Source: Bacteroidales bacterium
GTDB lineage: Bacteria > Bacteroidota > Bacteroidia > Bacteroidales > Bacteroidaceae
Length of the DNA stretch: 45,269 bases
Reading direction: 5' to 3'
NCBI GenBank assembly: GCA_004552195.1
Contig: SFPC01000019.1
Span: 1-45,269, forward strand
Shown here one piece after another: positions 25,970 to 35,405 of this stretch. Below the pieces are notes generated by a model, which worked only from the letters and a program-made list of their open reading frames with translations, had not been told where the DNA came from and did no database searches. The position numbers and the translations under genes are program-made. Each line of letters begins with the position of its first letter. Positions within the stretch are counted from its first letter, which is position 1.

Positions 25970-28567
25970 TTATTTTTCTTTCACCTTCTTTCCTTCGCGG
26001 TCGATGTACCACTCGGAATCCTTGCGGCTCACCTTGCACTTACCGTCGCGGAAACCTTCTACGCGGTCGTAACGGTGCGGTTTGATGACTACGGCACCCG
26101 TGGGGTCGATAAAGAGCACCTTGTCGTCTTTGTTCCAAACCGGAGCCAGCCCTTCCGAAAAATCTTTTGCGGCATTATAGGTTGGAGCGATAACCTCCTG
26201 GCCCTCTTTGTCGGCAAAGCCGTAGTGATCGTCGCGCTTGAAGAGGATGCGGTCGTCGTGGAAGCTTCCGATGGAATCATAGGTGATTTCCATGCACGGA
26301 GCGCCGCCCTCCTTGAGCAAGCCCCATTTTCCCTGTTGGCTCACATGGATAAAGTCGGCACAGTTGAAAGGCGTGTCAGACACCTCCGCCTTCTGTCCCT
26401 TGACATCCACCATCTGTTCGTACACACAGGGATAAATCACTTCGCCCGTGGGCTTCATGAACCCCCACTTCTCCTCCACACAGCAGGCCGTTACTTCGCT
26501 GTCGAACGGTTTGATGCAATCGAATTTCGGTTCCGCCAAGGTTCGACCCTCGCCGTCCATCAGTCCGTAAAGCCCCTTTTCTGTTTCAAAATACACCGGC
26601 GTCTGGCGGAAGAGCGGCGGCATCTGCGGATTGTAGCGCAGGCGCAAATCCTTGTCAAAGCGGAAAATGTCCTTCATCTGGCAAGGTTGGCGCAGCTGTC
26701 CCTGGAGCGTAATCAAGCCATAGAGGTTGTCGCGGCACACCCATGCCAGTCCGTTGGCAAACTCACCGACATAGCTGTATTCAAAGGGGACGATGGTGTT
26801 GCCCTTCAGGTCGGCCACGCCGCGTTTGCCTTCGAGCGTGGCATAGAGCAACCCCTGACGCGGACGTTCCACCTTGTCGAAACGGCAAGCCAGCACCTCG
26901 CGTCCGGCCAGCGTAACAAATCCCTGTTTGTTGCCCTGAAGGGAAATGAACTCCTTCGACAAACGTTCCATGCCGTCGAGCCGGTCATACACAAAGGGAA
27001 TGCACTCCGTGCTGTCGGAACATACCACGCCATACTTGCCGTCCCGGAGTCCGCAATAGAGGCTCAGCGTGTCCTTCTCGCCGGCATAGTAGAGCCAGTC
27101 GTAACGGAAGGGCACCACTTCCTCCTCATTGTAACGCACCACGCCGTAGCGAACGGAGTAAGCCCCTTGCGCATCCATTCCTTCGCGACAAGCCACGCAC
27201 AGACCGTTGTGGTCGCCGCCCACCGCAGTGAAGCGGGCAAAGGGGTCGGTAATCCAGTTGGTTTCCTCGCCGTCGGCGGGATAATCATAGAGTTCAAAAT
27301 CGGCGGGGTTGGCCAATGCCTGCTGCCACATTTGGCGTATGTAGGCGTGGGTCAGCGTAGTTTGTCCGTCGGGGGCAGCAAAGCCTTTGAGGTGGAGCAC
27401 CTTACGCTCCTTGGTGCGCGTGGTGATGAGCACATCGCGCTCCACGAGTGCCAAACCGTCGGAGAAAGGTTCGAGCGAGTAGAAAAGCGGTGGCAGAACG
27501 AACTCTCCACGCTGATTGATGTAGCCCCATTTTCCATCTAAGCGGACCCGGGCGCAGCCCTCGCGGAAGATAGGGACCTCTGTCTCCGCTACGGATTCGT
27601 TGTCGTAGTAGCGCGTGTTCTGAATGTGGTAAGGCAGTCGCAACACGGTATCTCCCTTCTCACCGACAAAGATGGCGTTGAGCGTTTCGTTCTTCAGTTC
27701 TTGGAAACGGAGGCCTTCGCTGAGCAAAGCCTGCTCTGAGGCAAATGACTTGCGGACCTCTTCAATCTTGGTGCGGTAGGAGGTGTAGGGAAGCTGGGCA
27801 AAATCATACTTCAGGGGAACAAATTCCTTTCCCATCTTGTTCACGTAGCCCCACTTTCCTTTCTTGCACACCGCCACGATGTCGTTGATATAGCGAGCGC
27901 AGTCGTTGTATTCCACCGGCACGAGTGCGGTTCCCGTGGTGTCCACCAGTCCGCATTCCCAGCCACCGTCGACCAAGCGTCGGGCACAGAAGATGAGGCC
28001 ATCGACGGGTGAGCGTTCGATATAGTCGTAGGTACAGGTCAGCACCTCGCGTCCCTGCGTATTGATAAGGCCCATGCTGCCGCCCTCCTGGACCTGTACG
28101 CGGGCCAGGTTACCATAGAAAGCGTCGCAGGCGGCATATTTGCACGAAATCACCTCTTTGCCCGTAGCATCGACGTAGCCGCATTTTCCGGCGCGCACAA
28201 CGGGAAGGCGCACCTCGGAAGGCTGCAGGTTGGTGCGCAGGCGGTAGTGGCAGAAAGAGAACACCGTGTCGGGGTCGAAGCTGTCCTTCACCGGACGGGG
28301 CGTTTCGTATTTACAAGCCACGGCTTCGTTGCCCTGCGTGTCGATGTAGCCCCATTTTCCGGCGCGTTGCACGAGAGCGTAGCCGCCATGGAAAGCTCCG
28401 AAGTCGGTATATTTTTGCATTTTGGCCAGAAATTCCGGCGTAAGTTCCACTTTGTTCTGTGAACTTTGGGCCTGTGCCGTACAGATGGCACAGATCAGAG
28501 GAAACAAAAGCAGGACGCACCTTACGGCGTGCCTGAATCGCGTAGTGAAAAGCATAGAATGGATCAT
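25970..28567 (-). CDS. exported WG-repeat protein
   Basis: 865-aa secreted or periplasmic protein made almost entirely of WG repeats. Each repeat has the form (G)KWGYIDxxG followed by a hydrophobic YE/YD step; around fifteen copies can be picked out. Examples are AGKWGYIDTQG at about 65, GKWGYVNKMG at about 255, KWGYINQRG at about 350, LYGLITLQG at about 610, KWGLLKEGG at about 765 and HYGFADKEG near 800. The hydrophobic segment CVLLLFPLICAICTAQAQ is a signal peptide; the start could be the ATG at 28567 or the one four codons later. WG repeats are thought to bind ligands or partners, but no activity is established for this protein. Single gene with no clear promoter box. Confidence 0.87.
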   Translation of the reverse strand: MIHSMLFTTRFRHAVRCVLLLFPLICAICTAQAQSSQNKVELTPEFLAKMQKYTDFGAFHGGYALVQRAGKWGYIDTQGNEAVACKYETPRPVKDSFDPDTVFSFCHYRLRTNLQPSEVRLPVVRAGKCGYVDATGKEVISCKYAACDAFYGNLARVQVQEGGSMGLINTQGREVLTCTYDYIERSPVDGLIFCARRLVDGGWECGLVDTTGTALVPVEYNDCARYINDIVAVCKKGKWGYVNKMGKEFVPLKYDFAQLPYTSYRTKIEEVRKSFASEQALLSEGLRFQELKNETLNAIFVGEKGDTVLRLPYHIQNTRYYDNESVAETEVPIFREGCARVRLDGKWGYINQRGEFVLPPLFYSLEPFSDGLALVERDVLITTRTKERKVLHLKGFAAPDGQTTLTHAYIRQMWQQALANPADFELYDYPADGEETNWITDPFARFTAVGGDHNGLCVACREGMDAQGAYSVRYGVVRYNEEEVVPFRYDWLYYAGEKDTLSLYCGLRDGKYGVVCSDSTECIPFVYDRLDGMERLSKEFISLQGNKQGFVTLAGREVLACRFDKVERPRQGLLYATLEGKRGVADLKGNTIVPFEYSYVGEFANGLAWVCRDNLYGLITLQGQLRQPCQMKDIFRFDKDLRLRYNPQMPPLFRQTPVYFETEKGLYGLMDGEGRTLAEPKFDCIKPFDSEVTACCVEEKWGFMKPTGEVIYPCVYEQMVDVKGQKAEVSDTPFNCADFIHVSQQGKWGLLKEGGAPCMEITYDSIGSFHDDRILFKRDDHYGFADKEGQEVIAPTYNAAKDFSEGLAPVWNKDDKVLFIDPTGAVVIKPHRYDRVEGFRDGKCKVSRKDSEWYIDREGKKVKEK

Positions 28568-28734
28568 AAGTGTTTCGGTAGTTGCAGCCCGACCGCATAG
28601 CGGGCTTCGCAGTTCCGGAGTGAGTAGTAAAAGATGTTGTATGGCAGGCCAAGGTTGTCCGGCTGTAACGACCGGCGCCGGAGTTGGCGGTCCTGCTCCT
28701 TTTGTCCTGAAAATTAAATTCTGTTTTATAAAGT

Positions 28735-28779
28735 GTCCCGGACAAGCATGACCGTTCAGTCCGACATCTTGTCCGGGAC
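28735..28779 (-). terminator. hairpin between metG and the WG-repeat gene
   Basis: GTCCCGGACAAG at 28735-28746 pairs perfectly with CTTGTCCGGGAC at 28768-28779. Located 112 bp past the metG stop in the direction of transcription, so probably the metG terminator. The remaining 28568-28890 gap shows no gene. Confidence 0.55.
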
Positions 28780-28890
28780 GTTCTCTTCTCTATTTATCTG
28801 AAAAACGCTTTCGCGTTGCATCGAGAGGCTTTGTCGCTGCACCTCCTCCTGTGTTTCACGCCATAGGCGGAACGGGGTGTGCGGTGCGCG

Positions 28891-30933
28891 TTATCCCACG
28901 CGACTTCCCGCCACTACGGGCCGGTCGACGGTAACCACGCTGAGCGACTCGTCGAAGTTGACGGCAGAGAGTATCATGCCTTGGCTCTCAATGCCGTTGA
29001 TGGTGCGCGGAGCCAGGTTGGCCACGAAGCACACCTGCTTTCCTACCAAATCCTCGGGATTGTAGTGTTGGGCAATGCCGCTCACGATGGTGCGGTTTTC
29101 GAGTCCGTCGGCGATTTCAAACTTCAGGAGTTTCTTGCTCTTCTTCACCTTTTCGCAGCTGAGGACGGTACCGACGCGGATGTCGAGTTGTTCAAACTGT
29201 TCAAAGGGAATGTTGGGTAACACGGGCTCTGCCTTGTAGTTGGCCGCCTCGTTGGCCTTTTTCGTGTCGAGCAGTTTCTGCACCTGCGCTTCGATGACGC
29301 TGTCGTCTATTTTCTCGAAGAGCAACTCCGGCTCTGCGAGTTGTTTTCCGGCGGGCAGGAGGTCGATGCTTCCGAGTCGGTCCCATTCGGCCGCCTCCAT
29401 GCCGAGCATGCGGCGGAGTTTTTCGGAACTGAAGGGGAGGAAGGGCTCGAAGGCCGTGGCGAGGTTGGCCACCAACTGGAGGGAGAGGAAGAGCACCGTC
29501 TTCACGCGCTCGGGGTCGGTCTTTACCACCTTCCAGGGCTCGGCGTCGGCCAAATACTTATTGCCTATTCGCGCCAGGTTCATGGACTCTTTCTGCGCAT
29601 CGCGGAAGCGGAAAGCTTCGAGGAGGCGTTCCACCTCGGCCTTGACGTTCTGGAACTCGCTGATGGTTTCTTGATCCTGCGGGGTGAACTCTCCCGGCTG
29701 CGGAACCACGCCGTCGTAGTACTTCTTGGTGAGTTGCAGCGCGCGGTTCACAAAGTTTCCGTACACGGCCACGAGTTCGTTGTTGTTGCGCGCCTGGAAA
29801 TCTTTCCAAGTGAAGTTGTTGTCCTTCGTTTCGGGGGCGTTGGCCGTGAGCACGTAGCGCAGCACGTCCTGTTTGCCGGGGAAGTCGCGCAGATACTCGT
29901 CTAACCACACCGCCCAGTTACGTGAGGTAGAAATTTTGTCGTCTTCGAGGTTGAGGAACTCGTTGGCGGGCACGTTGTCGGGGAGGATGTAGGAGCCTTC
30001 CGCCTTGAGCATGGAGGGGAAGACGATGCAGTGGAACACGATGTTGTCCTTTCCGATGAAGTGGATGAGCCGTGTGGAGGGGTCCTTCCACCACGTTTCC
30101 CATGTGTCGGGTAGGATTTCCTTGGTGTTGCTTATGTAACCGATGGGGGCGTCGAACCACACGTAGAGCACCTTTCCTTCTGCTCCCTCGACGGGTACGG
30201 GTATACCCCATTCGAGGTCGCGGCTCACGGCGCGGGGTTGGAGTCCCAGGTCGAACCAGCTTTTACACTGTCCCATGACATTGCTGCGCCACTCCTTGTG
30301 TTGTTCGGTGATCCACGGCTCCAGCCATTGCTGGTGCTTGTCTAAGGGGAGATACCAGTGTTTTGTTTTGCGCAGCACGGGCTTTGAGCCACTCAGTGCG
30401 CTTTTGGGGTTGATGAGTTCGGTGGGTGAGAGTGCCGTTCCGCACTTTTCGCACTGATCTCCGTAGGCGTGTTCAAAATGGCAGTGGGGGCATTCGCCGG
30501 TGATGTACCGGTCGGCGAGGAAGGTGTGTGCCTCTTCGTCGTAGTACTGCTCGCTTTCTTTCTCCACGAACTCTCCTTTTTCGTAGAGTTTGCGGAAGAA
30601 GTCGGAAGCGGTTTTTCGGTGAACCTCGGAGGTGGTTCGTCCGTAATTGTCAAAGGAAATGCCAAATTCGCGGAATGATTCGGAAATAATCTTGTTGTAG
30701 CGGTCGACCACCTGTTGGGGTGTGCATCCTTCTTTGCGGGCGCGGATGGTCACCGGCACGCCGTGTTCGTCGGAACCGCAGATAAAGAGCACTTCGCGCT
30801 GCTTGAGCCTCAGATAGCGCACGTAGATGTCAGCGGGAACGTATACGCCGGCCAAATGACCTATATGTACTCCGCCGTTGGCATAGGGCAATGCGGCTGT
30901 AACAAGCGTTCTGGCAAATTGCTTATTTTCCAT
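28891..30933 (-). CDS. metG: methionyl-tRNA synthetase
   Basis: Charges tRNA-Met with methionine. The start at 30933 gives [20 protein letters not shown] and 680 aa; the extension to 30966 runs into the promoter. Class I signature HIGH occurs literally in [10 protein letters not shown]. The zinc knuckle is [18 protein letters not shown]. The KMSKS equivalent is [10 protein letters not shown]. The anticodon-binding helical domain follows, and the C-terminal ~110 residues form a tRNA-binding (Trbp111-like) domain with [17 protein letters not shown] and [19 protein letters not shown]. Everything expected is present. Confidence 0.96.
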   Translation of the reverse strand: MENKQFARTLVTAALPYANGGVHIGHLAGVYVPADIYVRYLRLKQREVLFICGSDEHGVPVTIRARKEGCTPQQVVDRYNKIISESFREFGISFDNYGRTTSEVHRKTASDFFRKLYEKGEFVEKESEQYYDEEAHTFLADRYITGECPHCHFEHAYGDQCEKCGTALSPTELINPKSALSGSKPVLRKTKHWYLPLDKHQQWLEPWITEQHKEWRSNVMGQCKSWFDLGLQPRAVSRDLEWGIPVPVEGAEGKVLYVWFDAPIGYISNTKEILPDTWETWWKDPSTRLIHFIGKDNIVFHCIVFPSMLKAEGSYILPDNVPANEFLNLEDDKISTSRNWAVWLDEYLRDFPGKQDVLRYVLTANAPETKDNNFTWKDFQARNNNELVAVYGNFVNRALQLTKKYYDGVVPQPGEFTPQDQETISEFQNVKAEVERLLEAFRFRDAQKESMNLARIGNKYLADAEPWKVVKTDPERVKTVLFLSLQLVANLATAFEPFLPFSSEKLRRMLGMEAAEWDRLGSIDLLPAGKQLAEPELLFEKIDDSVIEAQVQKLLDTKKANEAANYKAEPVLPNIPFEQFEQLDIRVGTVLSCEKVKKSKKLLKFEIADGLENRTIVSGIAQHYNPEDLVGKQVCFVANLAPRTINGIESQGMILSAVNFDESLSVVTVDRPVVAGSRVG

Positions 30934-30963
30934 TGTATGTGCTGTGATTGTATTTATTGGCAG

Positions 30964-30971
30964 CAAAATTA
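30964..30971 (-). promoter_or_regulatory. promoter -7 box of metG
   Basis: The minus strand reads TAATTTTG, a TAnnTTTG match, 31 bp before the metG ATG. An AT-rich segment TTATATATAATAGG lies just upstream at 30978-30991 and recurs at two other places in the window. Confidence 0.55.
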
Positions 30972-31071
30972 CACTTTTTATATATAATAGGGCATTTTTT
31001 ATATCGGGAAATGGTTCCGGGGGCCTTCAGGCCGTCATGTACACGCAACATGGCTGTGTTTTAATAAGAAA

Positions 31072-31225
31072 ACGACAACGTAAACAACGAAAGACAACAT
31101 CCGGCGGAGAAAAAGTTGTCTTATGTTGTCATAGTTGTCGTCTGTTATTCAATAAACGACAACGTAAACAACTAAAGACAACATCCTGAGAAGAAAAAGT
31201 TGTCTTATGTTGTATAAGTTGTCGT
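31072..31225. repeat. family A hairpin pair, locus 4
   Basis: Units 31072-31142 and 31156-31225, about 90% alike, each with CGACAACGTAAACAAC on the left and GTTGTCTTATGTTGT then AGTTGTCG on the right. Lies between metG and murI, both on the minus strand. Confidence 0.9.
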
Positions 31226-31316
31226 TTCGTAAGACGTACGCGCGCGCGTTCCTATTATATATAAGGGTTTGTTGCGATGGCGCAGCCGCTTTCCGTCGCG
31301 TTGTCGCGGTGGCGGG

Positions 31317-32135
31317 CTACGTCAGGCTGATATTTTCCACCTCCACCCTTTCGTGCATGAAGAGGGCCGCGCTTTGTTGGAACTTTTCGGCGTTTTCGGT
31401 GGTCAGGTAGTGGCATTGTCCGTGTTTTCCCAGTCGGCAGTCCATCTCCGGGTGGCGTTCGAGGTAGCTGCGGAGCGATGTGGCGACATACTCCCCCTGT
31501 GGCACGATGCGCACGCCGGGCGGGGTATATTTCAGTATTTTGTTCATCAACAAGGGGTAGTGCGTGCAGCCCAGGATGAGCGTATCAATCTGCGGGTCCT
31601 GCCGCAGGATGCCCTCCACGCGCTTCTGCACGAAATAGTCCGCCCCCGGCGAATCGAACTCATAGTTTTCCACCAAGGGCACCCACATGGGGCACGCCTG
31701 TCCCGTGACCGTGATGTCGGGCCACAGCTTGTTGATTTCCATCGTGTACGACCCGGAGTTCACCGTGCCCGCCGTGGCGAGCAGTCCCACGTGGCGGCTG
31801 CGGGTGAGGGGGCCTACGGCTTCCACCGTGGGCCGTATCACGCCCAGCACGCGCTTGTCGGGGTCGAGGCGCGGCAGGTCGTTCTGCTGAATGGTGCGCA
31901 GCGCCTTGGCCGACGCCGTGTTGCAGGCCAGGATAACGAGCGGACAGCCCCGGCGGAAGAGTGCCTCCACCGCCTGGAGCGTGTAGCGATAAATCACCTC
32001 GAAAGAGTGTGCGCCATAGGGCGCGCGGGCGTTGTCTCCCAAGTAGAGGTAATCGTACTGGGGCAACATCTGCCGCATCTGGCGGAGTATGGTCAGTCCG
32101 CCGTAGCCGGAGTCGAAAACACCAATGGGGTTCAC
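31317..32135 (-). CDS. murI: glutamate racemase
   Basis: Interconverts L- and D-glutamate, supplying D-Glu for peptidoglycan. 272 aa with the N-terminal IGVFDSGYGGLTILRQM, the YLGDNARAPYG motif, first catalytic cysteine Cys71 in LACNTASAKALR and second catalytic cysteine Cys190 in LGCTHYPLL. Full length. The OmpH-like gene lies 50 bp upstream on the same strand but is separated by an intrinsic terminator, so some read-through or a promoter inside the upstream gene would be needed. Confidence 0.95.
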   Translation of the reverse strand: MNPIGVFDSGYGGLTILRQMRQMLPQYDYLYLGDNARAPYGAHSFEVIYRYTLQAVEALFRRGCPLVILACNTASAKALRTIQQNDLPRLDPDKRVLGVIRPTVEAVGPLTRSRHVGLLATAGTVNSGSYTMEINKLWPDITVTGQACPMWVPLVENYEFDSPGADYFVQKRVEGILRQDPQIDTLILGCTHYPLLMNKILKYTPPGVRIVPQGEYVATSLRSYLERHPEMDCRLGKHGQCHYLTTENAEKFQQSAALFMHERVEVENISLT

Positions 32136-32155
32136 GTGCTGAAAGAATAAGGTGA

Positions 32156-32180
32156 AAAAGCCGGACGTCGTGTCCGGCTA
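32156..32180 (-). terminator. intrinsic terminator after the OmpH-like gene
   Basis: On the minus strand AGCCGGAC (from 32179) pairs with GTCCGGCT and is followed immediately by TTTTTC, a textbook intrinsic terminator. It sits between the OmpH-like stop and the murI start. Confidence 0.75.
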
Positions 32181-32184
32181 TTGG

Positions 32185-32706
32185 TCAGGGGGTTACCGTT
32201 TCGGAAATCTTCTCCTTCACATAGGGCATGGCGTCCTCCGCCACGGCGGGGTGGAGGAAGGAGCACGAAGGCGTGTCGAGGTTGATGATGACCTCATAGC
32301 CTCTTTCGAGGCCCACGTTGCGAATCAGCTCGTCGAGCATTTGTCGGAGCGGGCGCATCATGTCGGCCTCTGCGGTGCGGAGGAGTGCGTCGGCATCCTT
32401 GCGAAAGGCGATGGCCTTCTCCATCTGTTCCTGCAAGTCGCGCTGGCGTTTCAGGAGGATGTTCTGCGGGAAATCCTTCTGTCCTTGCAGAAACTCGGCA
32501 AAGAGGCGTTTGAAATTCTGTTCGTTGTAGGTCGTTTCGGCCTCGTACTTCTTCTGCAGCTCCTCCATACGTTGCTGCACCTGCGCATACTGCGGCAGGC
32601 TCACGAGCAGGGAGTCGTAGTGGATGGTGCCGTACTTGATGGTCGACTGGGCCTGCATCGTGCAGGGTGCCAGCAAAAGGAGAAAGAGAAATAGCAGTCG
32701 TGTCAT
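32185..32706 (-). CDS. OmpH/Skp-family periplasmic chaperone
   Basis: 173-aa protein likely guiding unfolded outer-membrane proteins across the periplasm. The start at 32706 gives MTRLLFLFLLLLAPCTMQAQ, a clean signal peptide; the extension to 32760 adds an arginine-rich run before it and is not credible. The mature part opens with IKYGTIHYDSLLVSLPQY, then a long charged coiled coil (about 45-125), the tentacle region of Skp. It ends with GYEVIINLDTPSCSFLHPAV, the returning strand. OmpH proteins in this phylum are often next to bamA; here the neighbours are murI and a lipoprotein gene. Confidence 0.83.
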   Translation of the reverse strand: MTRLLFLFLLLLAPCTMQAQSTIKYGTIHYDSLLVSLPQYAQVQQRMEELQKKYEAETTYNEQNFKRLFAEFLQGQKDFPQNILLKRQRDLQEQMEKAIAFRKDADALLRTAEADMMRPLRQMLDELIRNVGLERGYEVIINLDTPSCSFLHPAVAEDAMPYVKEKISETVTP

Positions 32707-32763
32707 ACGTTTATGGACTTGAATGTGGCGTGCGGCCAACCGGCGTCGGCGTTGCGCCACCCT

Positions 32764-33585
32764 TTAGTAATCATAGTTAACCGAGGCGGGCTGTCCGTTG
32801 GAGCTGTAATAGCTGCACAGGTCGAGGTTGCCGTCGTTGCGGAAGCTGTAGCTGAAGTTGAGCGTGTAGTTGAGCTGTTCGTTGGGAAATTCGTAGGAAA
32901 CGGACTTCACGAGGTTTTGCGTGGCGGCTCCGAAGAGTCCGGCGTAGTAGAGGTATTCGTAACCCATGATGCCCAGTTCCTTGGTCACTGCCACGGGCAA
33001 CACGCCGTTGGCATTGGGCTCCACGGCCGGAGTGAAACGGAGCACGACGGGTGCATTGCCCGTTTCGGTATAGGTGATGGTGGAAATGTTGCCGCCGGAG
33101 TATTCTATGTCGCCCGTGGTGACATACGAGGGTCCCACGCCGATGGTTTCTTCGTAGACAGTTTTTTTCCACTTCGTGATGCGCCCTTCAAAACCATAGG
33201 AGAAGGTGTAGACATTGCGGTTCACGCGCATTTCCACGATATACCCCGAGGAGTTGAGCGAAAGCTTCGTGTTGCTGCCTGTTGAAGTTGACACGTTGAC
33301 TTTATTGGCTTCGTAGCTCAGGTCGGCGGTCATGGTGATGGCCTTGTCGTAGCTGTCGGACGCTGCGCGCACCGTTCCGGTGGCTTTGGTGAGGCGTTCG
33401 TTTTTGTAGGTGAACTGCCAGTCGTAGCTCTGCTCCACGCTGCCGCGGTTGCTGACCGCCTTGACGGGTGCGCCTCCGCGCGTGGGGAGAACGGGCTTGA
33501 AAGTGGGCGAATCGTCGTCGGAGCAGGCGCAAAGGCCGATGGCGACGAAGGCTGCCACGATAAAATTATAAATCGACTTCATCAT
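32764..33585 (-). CDS. lipoprotein, DUF4595-like
   Basis: 273-aa lipoprotein: MMKSIYNFIVAAFVAIGLCAC has a lipobox at Cys21 and is followed by an Asp/Ser-rich linker. I chose 33585 (or the ATG at 33582) because the extension to 33786 lacks a signal and spans the promoter. The mature part has alternating strand/turn units such as YEANKVNVSTSTGSNTKLSL and YTFSYGFEGRITKWKK, reminiscent of Bacteroides DUF4595 proteins, which have an RHS/YD-like fold. Assignment to that family is tentative. Function unknown. Confidence 0.72.
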   Translation of the reverse strand: MMKSIYNFIVAAFVAIGLCACSDDDSPTFKPVLPTRGGAPVKAVSNRGSVEQSYDWQFTYKNERLTKATGTVRAASDSYDKAITMTADLSYEANKVNVSTSTGSNTKLSLNSSGYIVEMRVNRNVYTFSYGFEGRITKWKKTVYEETIGVGPSYVTTGDIEYSGGNISTITYTETGNAPVVLRFTPAVEPNANGVLPVAVTKELGIMGYEYLYYAGLFGAATQNLVKSVSYEFPNEQLNYTLNFSYSFRNDGNLDLCSYYSSNGQPASVNYDY

Positions 33586-33611
33586 GATTTTCCTTTTTGG
33601 GGTTTGACGGG

Positions 33612-33619
33612 CAAACTTA
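33612..33619 (-). promoter_or_regulatory. promoter -7 box of the DUF4595-like gene
   Basis: The minus strand reads TAAGTTTG (TAnnTTTG), 27 bp before the start codon at 33585. Confidence 0.5.
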
Positions 33620-33864
33620 CGGTTTTTTTTCGGAATACGCCCAAATTCGTTGCATCGAAAGCAGATATTAACGTGCAGATGAAGGTTTAGAGGGGAAAGT
33701 GGAGAAGTTTCGCGTGGAGAGTGGAAAAGTAGAGCCGTCGCCCCCAGGACGGTTTGCCTCGACAGATGACAGTTTTCAAACGCCATCGGCTGTTAACTTC
33801 CAGCCTCCGGTCTTTGGGGAGAAAGTGGCAATAGCCTGTTGCCCGAAGGGTCGTCAGCAAGCTC

Positions 33865-33900
33865 CGGGCGCAGGCTTCAGCCATCGTCAGCCTGCGCCCG
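33865..33900. repeat. 12-bp perfect stem-loop
   Basis: CGGGCGCAGGCT (33865-33876) pairs exactly with AGCCTGCGCCCG (33889-33900). It lies in the divergent gap between the lipoprotein and the sigma-factor gene, 46 bp from a family B copy. No gene is visible in 33620-33946. Confidence 0.6.
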
Positions 33901-33946
33901 ATGGCAGGCGTTGCGGGCTGCTGAAAAATAGTTCGCCACTTGTGCG

Positions 33947-34008
33947 AAAAAAGTCCCGGACTATTTTTTTCTACTCGTCGAGTTGTGAAAAATAGTCCTG
34001 GACTTTTT
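33947..34008. repeat. family B hairpin (locus B5), left of the dynamin cassette
   Basis: Canonical copy with AGTCCCGGACTATTTTTTT, central ACTCGTCGAGT and AATAGTCCTGGACTTTTT; the GCCACTTGTGCG extension precedes it from 33929. It is about 95% identical to the reverse complement of copy B6 at 43870-43950. Confidence 0.9.
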
Positions 34009-34157
34009 GTCGCCCCTGCTGCGACACCTTGTTCCACGTCCCTTGCCGGATGTCTCGTTGGTCGGCAACATTCGTCTTTTCTTAGGAATGTCATCAGGGA
34101 ATTGTTATTTTTTTGAGAAAGTTTAAGAATTTGCTGCCAAGATGCCGAAAGAATTTT

Positions 34158-34165
34158 TACTTTTG
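34158..34165 (+). promoter_or_regulatory. promoter -7 box of the sigma-factor/dynamin operon
   Basis: TACTTTTG matches TAnnTTTG, 69 bp before the ATG at 34234. A TTG at 34131-34133 is a candidate -33 element at slightly long spacing. It looks like a housekeeping promoter. Confidence 0.5.
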
Positions 34166-34233
34166 CGCGTACCAGGCAACCCGGTTGCCCTACAAAAAAA
34201 ATACCATCGGAAAACCGAAAGACCGAAAGTCCC

Positions 34234-34857
34234 ATGCTACCGAAAAAGATTTACACAGACGATTTACAGACCGCACGGGCACTCATCGCACGCAACCCTG
34301 AGGTAACACGCCACTACTTCTATCGGCAATGTTACCCCCTTTTTAAATCCATCTTCGACAATTACCATACCGACTGCGAAAGTGTGAAGGAATTGATTGA
34401 CGAAATTTACCTCGTGGTGCTCGCCCCGAGTCAGCAAACGGGGAAATGCCAGATGGAGAACTACCGTGGCGAGAGTAGTCTGGCAGCCTGGCTCAAGTCG
34501 GCCTGCCTCTTCTACTGCTACCACCGCTTTGAAATCAAGGAACGGATGCCCCGCTACGAGGCCCTGACCCACGGCGATTTTTCCGACGACGACGAGGCAG
34601 GTGATAGATACGACCAAATTTACGGCTCTGTAGAGATGGACATCAATAACCTCAACCGGCTCGATGTACTCGCCATCTTACACCAAATGCCCAACCAACG
34701 CTACAGCGAACTCATCCGATTGCGCTATTTAGAGCAGTATACCAACGAGGAAACGGCCGGTTTTTTAGGCATGAGCATGGATAATTACTACAACAAGCAC
34801 AAGCTGGCGAAAGCACAGTTTGAACGTATTTGCAGAAAGGAGGCCGGCAATGCTTAG
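34234..34857 (+). CDS. sigma-70-family (ECF-like) RNA polymerase sigma factor
   Basis: 207-aa protein with two sigma-like modules. Region 2 spans about 25-105: FYRQCYPLFKSIFDNY, an acidic helix with ELIDEIYLVVL, then YRGESSLAAWLKSACLFYCY, the usual ECF region 2.3/2.4 pattern. Region 4 spans about 140-200: LAILHQMPNQRYSELIRLRY, then NEETAGFLGMSMDNYYNKHK, a helix-turn-helix with the standard EEtA..LgmS recognition pattern. Its linker is acidic. The next gene overlaps its stop by 8 bp, and it heads a ~9.6-kb run of plus-strand genes ending in three dynamins. I infer that it controls this cassette or responds to the same signal; that is untested. Confidence 0.8.
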   Translation: MLPKKIYTDDLQTARALIARNPEVTRHYFYRQCYPLFKSIFDNYHTDCESVKELIDEIYLVVLAPSQQTGKCQMENYRGESSLAAWLKSACLFYCYHRFEIKERMPRYEALTHGDFSDDDEAGDRYDQIYGSVEMDINNLNRLDVLAILHQMPNQRYSELIRLRYLEQYTNEETAGFLGMSMDNYYNKHKLAKAQFERICRKEAGNA

Positions 34858-35305
34858 TTCTTCCATTCCCTTCATTTCTGTGGAGCAGTATGCCGCCTTC
34901 CTCGACGGTAACCTGCCCGAAAACGAGATGCTGCAAATGCAACAGGCCATCGACGCCGACCCAGGCATGAACCGCCTCAACGAGGTGGCGCAACGGGTGG
35001 AGGCAGACGTGGAGGCGTTTGCAACTGACCCGGAAGCCACACTGCCGGACGAACTGCTGACGGACGATTTCAGCATTCCCAACCTCGACACGCACGCGCT
35101 CTGCGACGTTTCGGCCGACTGGCCTTTCGCCTCCGCAGCCGCCAACGCGCCGGAGGGGGAGCATAGCGGTCTGGACTACGATTGGCTCCTGCCGGAACAG
35201 TACCCGGAGGGACCGGACCACGAACCGACTTCCGACATCGACACCGACGGCGGAACGACCGACGACCCGCCCACGGGCGACTTCGACCTTGGCCTCTTTT
35301 TCTAA
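34850..35305 (+). CDS. acidic protein coupled to the sigma factor, possible soluble anti-sigma
   Basis: 151-aa, strongly acidic protein starting inside the end of the sigma gene (ATG at 34850, sigma stop at 34855-34857), so translation is probably coupled. Residues 8-50 (VEQYAAFLDGNLPENEMLQM and a following helical stretch) resemble the N-terminal helix pair of anti-sigma factors, which often read AYLDGELSPEE. However, no zinc ligands and no membrane helix are present. The C-terminal half is low-complexity, rich in Asp, Glu, Pro and Thr, ending DFDLGLFF. No family recognised. The anti-sigma role is inferred from position and the N-terminal pattern only. Confidence 0.72.
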   Translation: MLSSSIPFISVEQYAAFLDGNLPENEMLQMQQAIDADPGMNRLNEVAQRVEADVEAFATDPEATLPDELLTDDFSIPNLDTHALCDVSADWPFASAAANAPEGEHSGLDYDWLLPEQYPEGPDHEPTSDIDTDGGTTDDPPTGDFDLGLFF

Positions 35306-35405
35306 ACCTTCAACAAAAAAAATCTACATTTTTTTACTCTCTGCCGACAGATTGACCGGCAAAAGGCTATCTCTATCCTTGTAAACCAACAAATTATTTT
35401 CCGAT

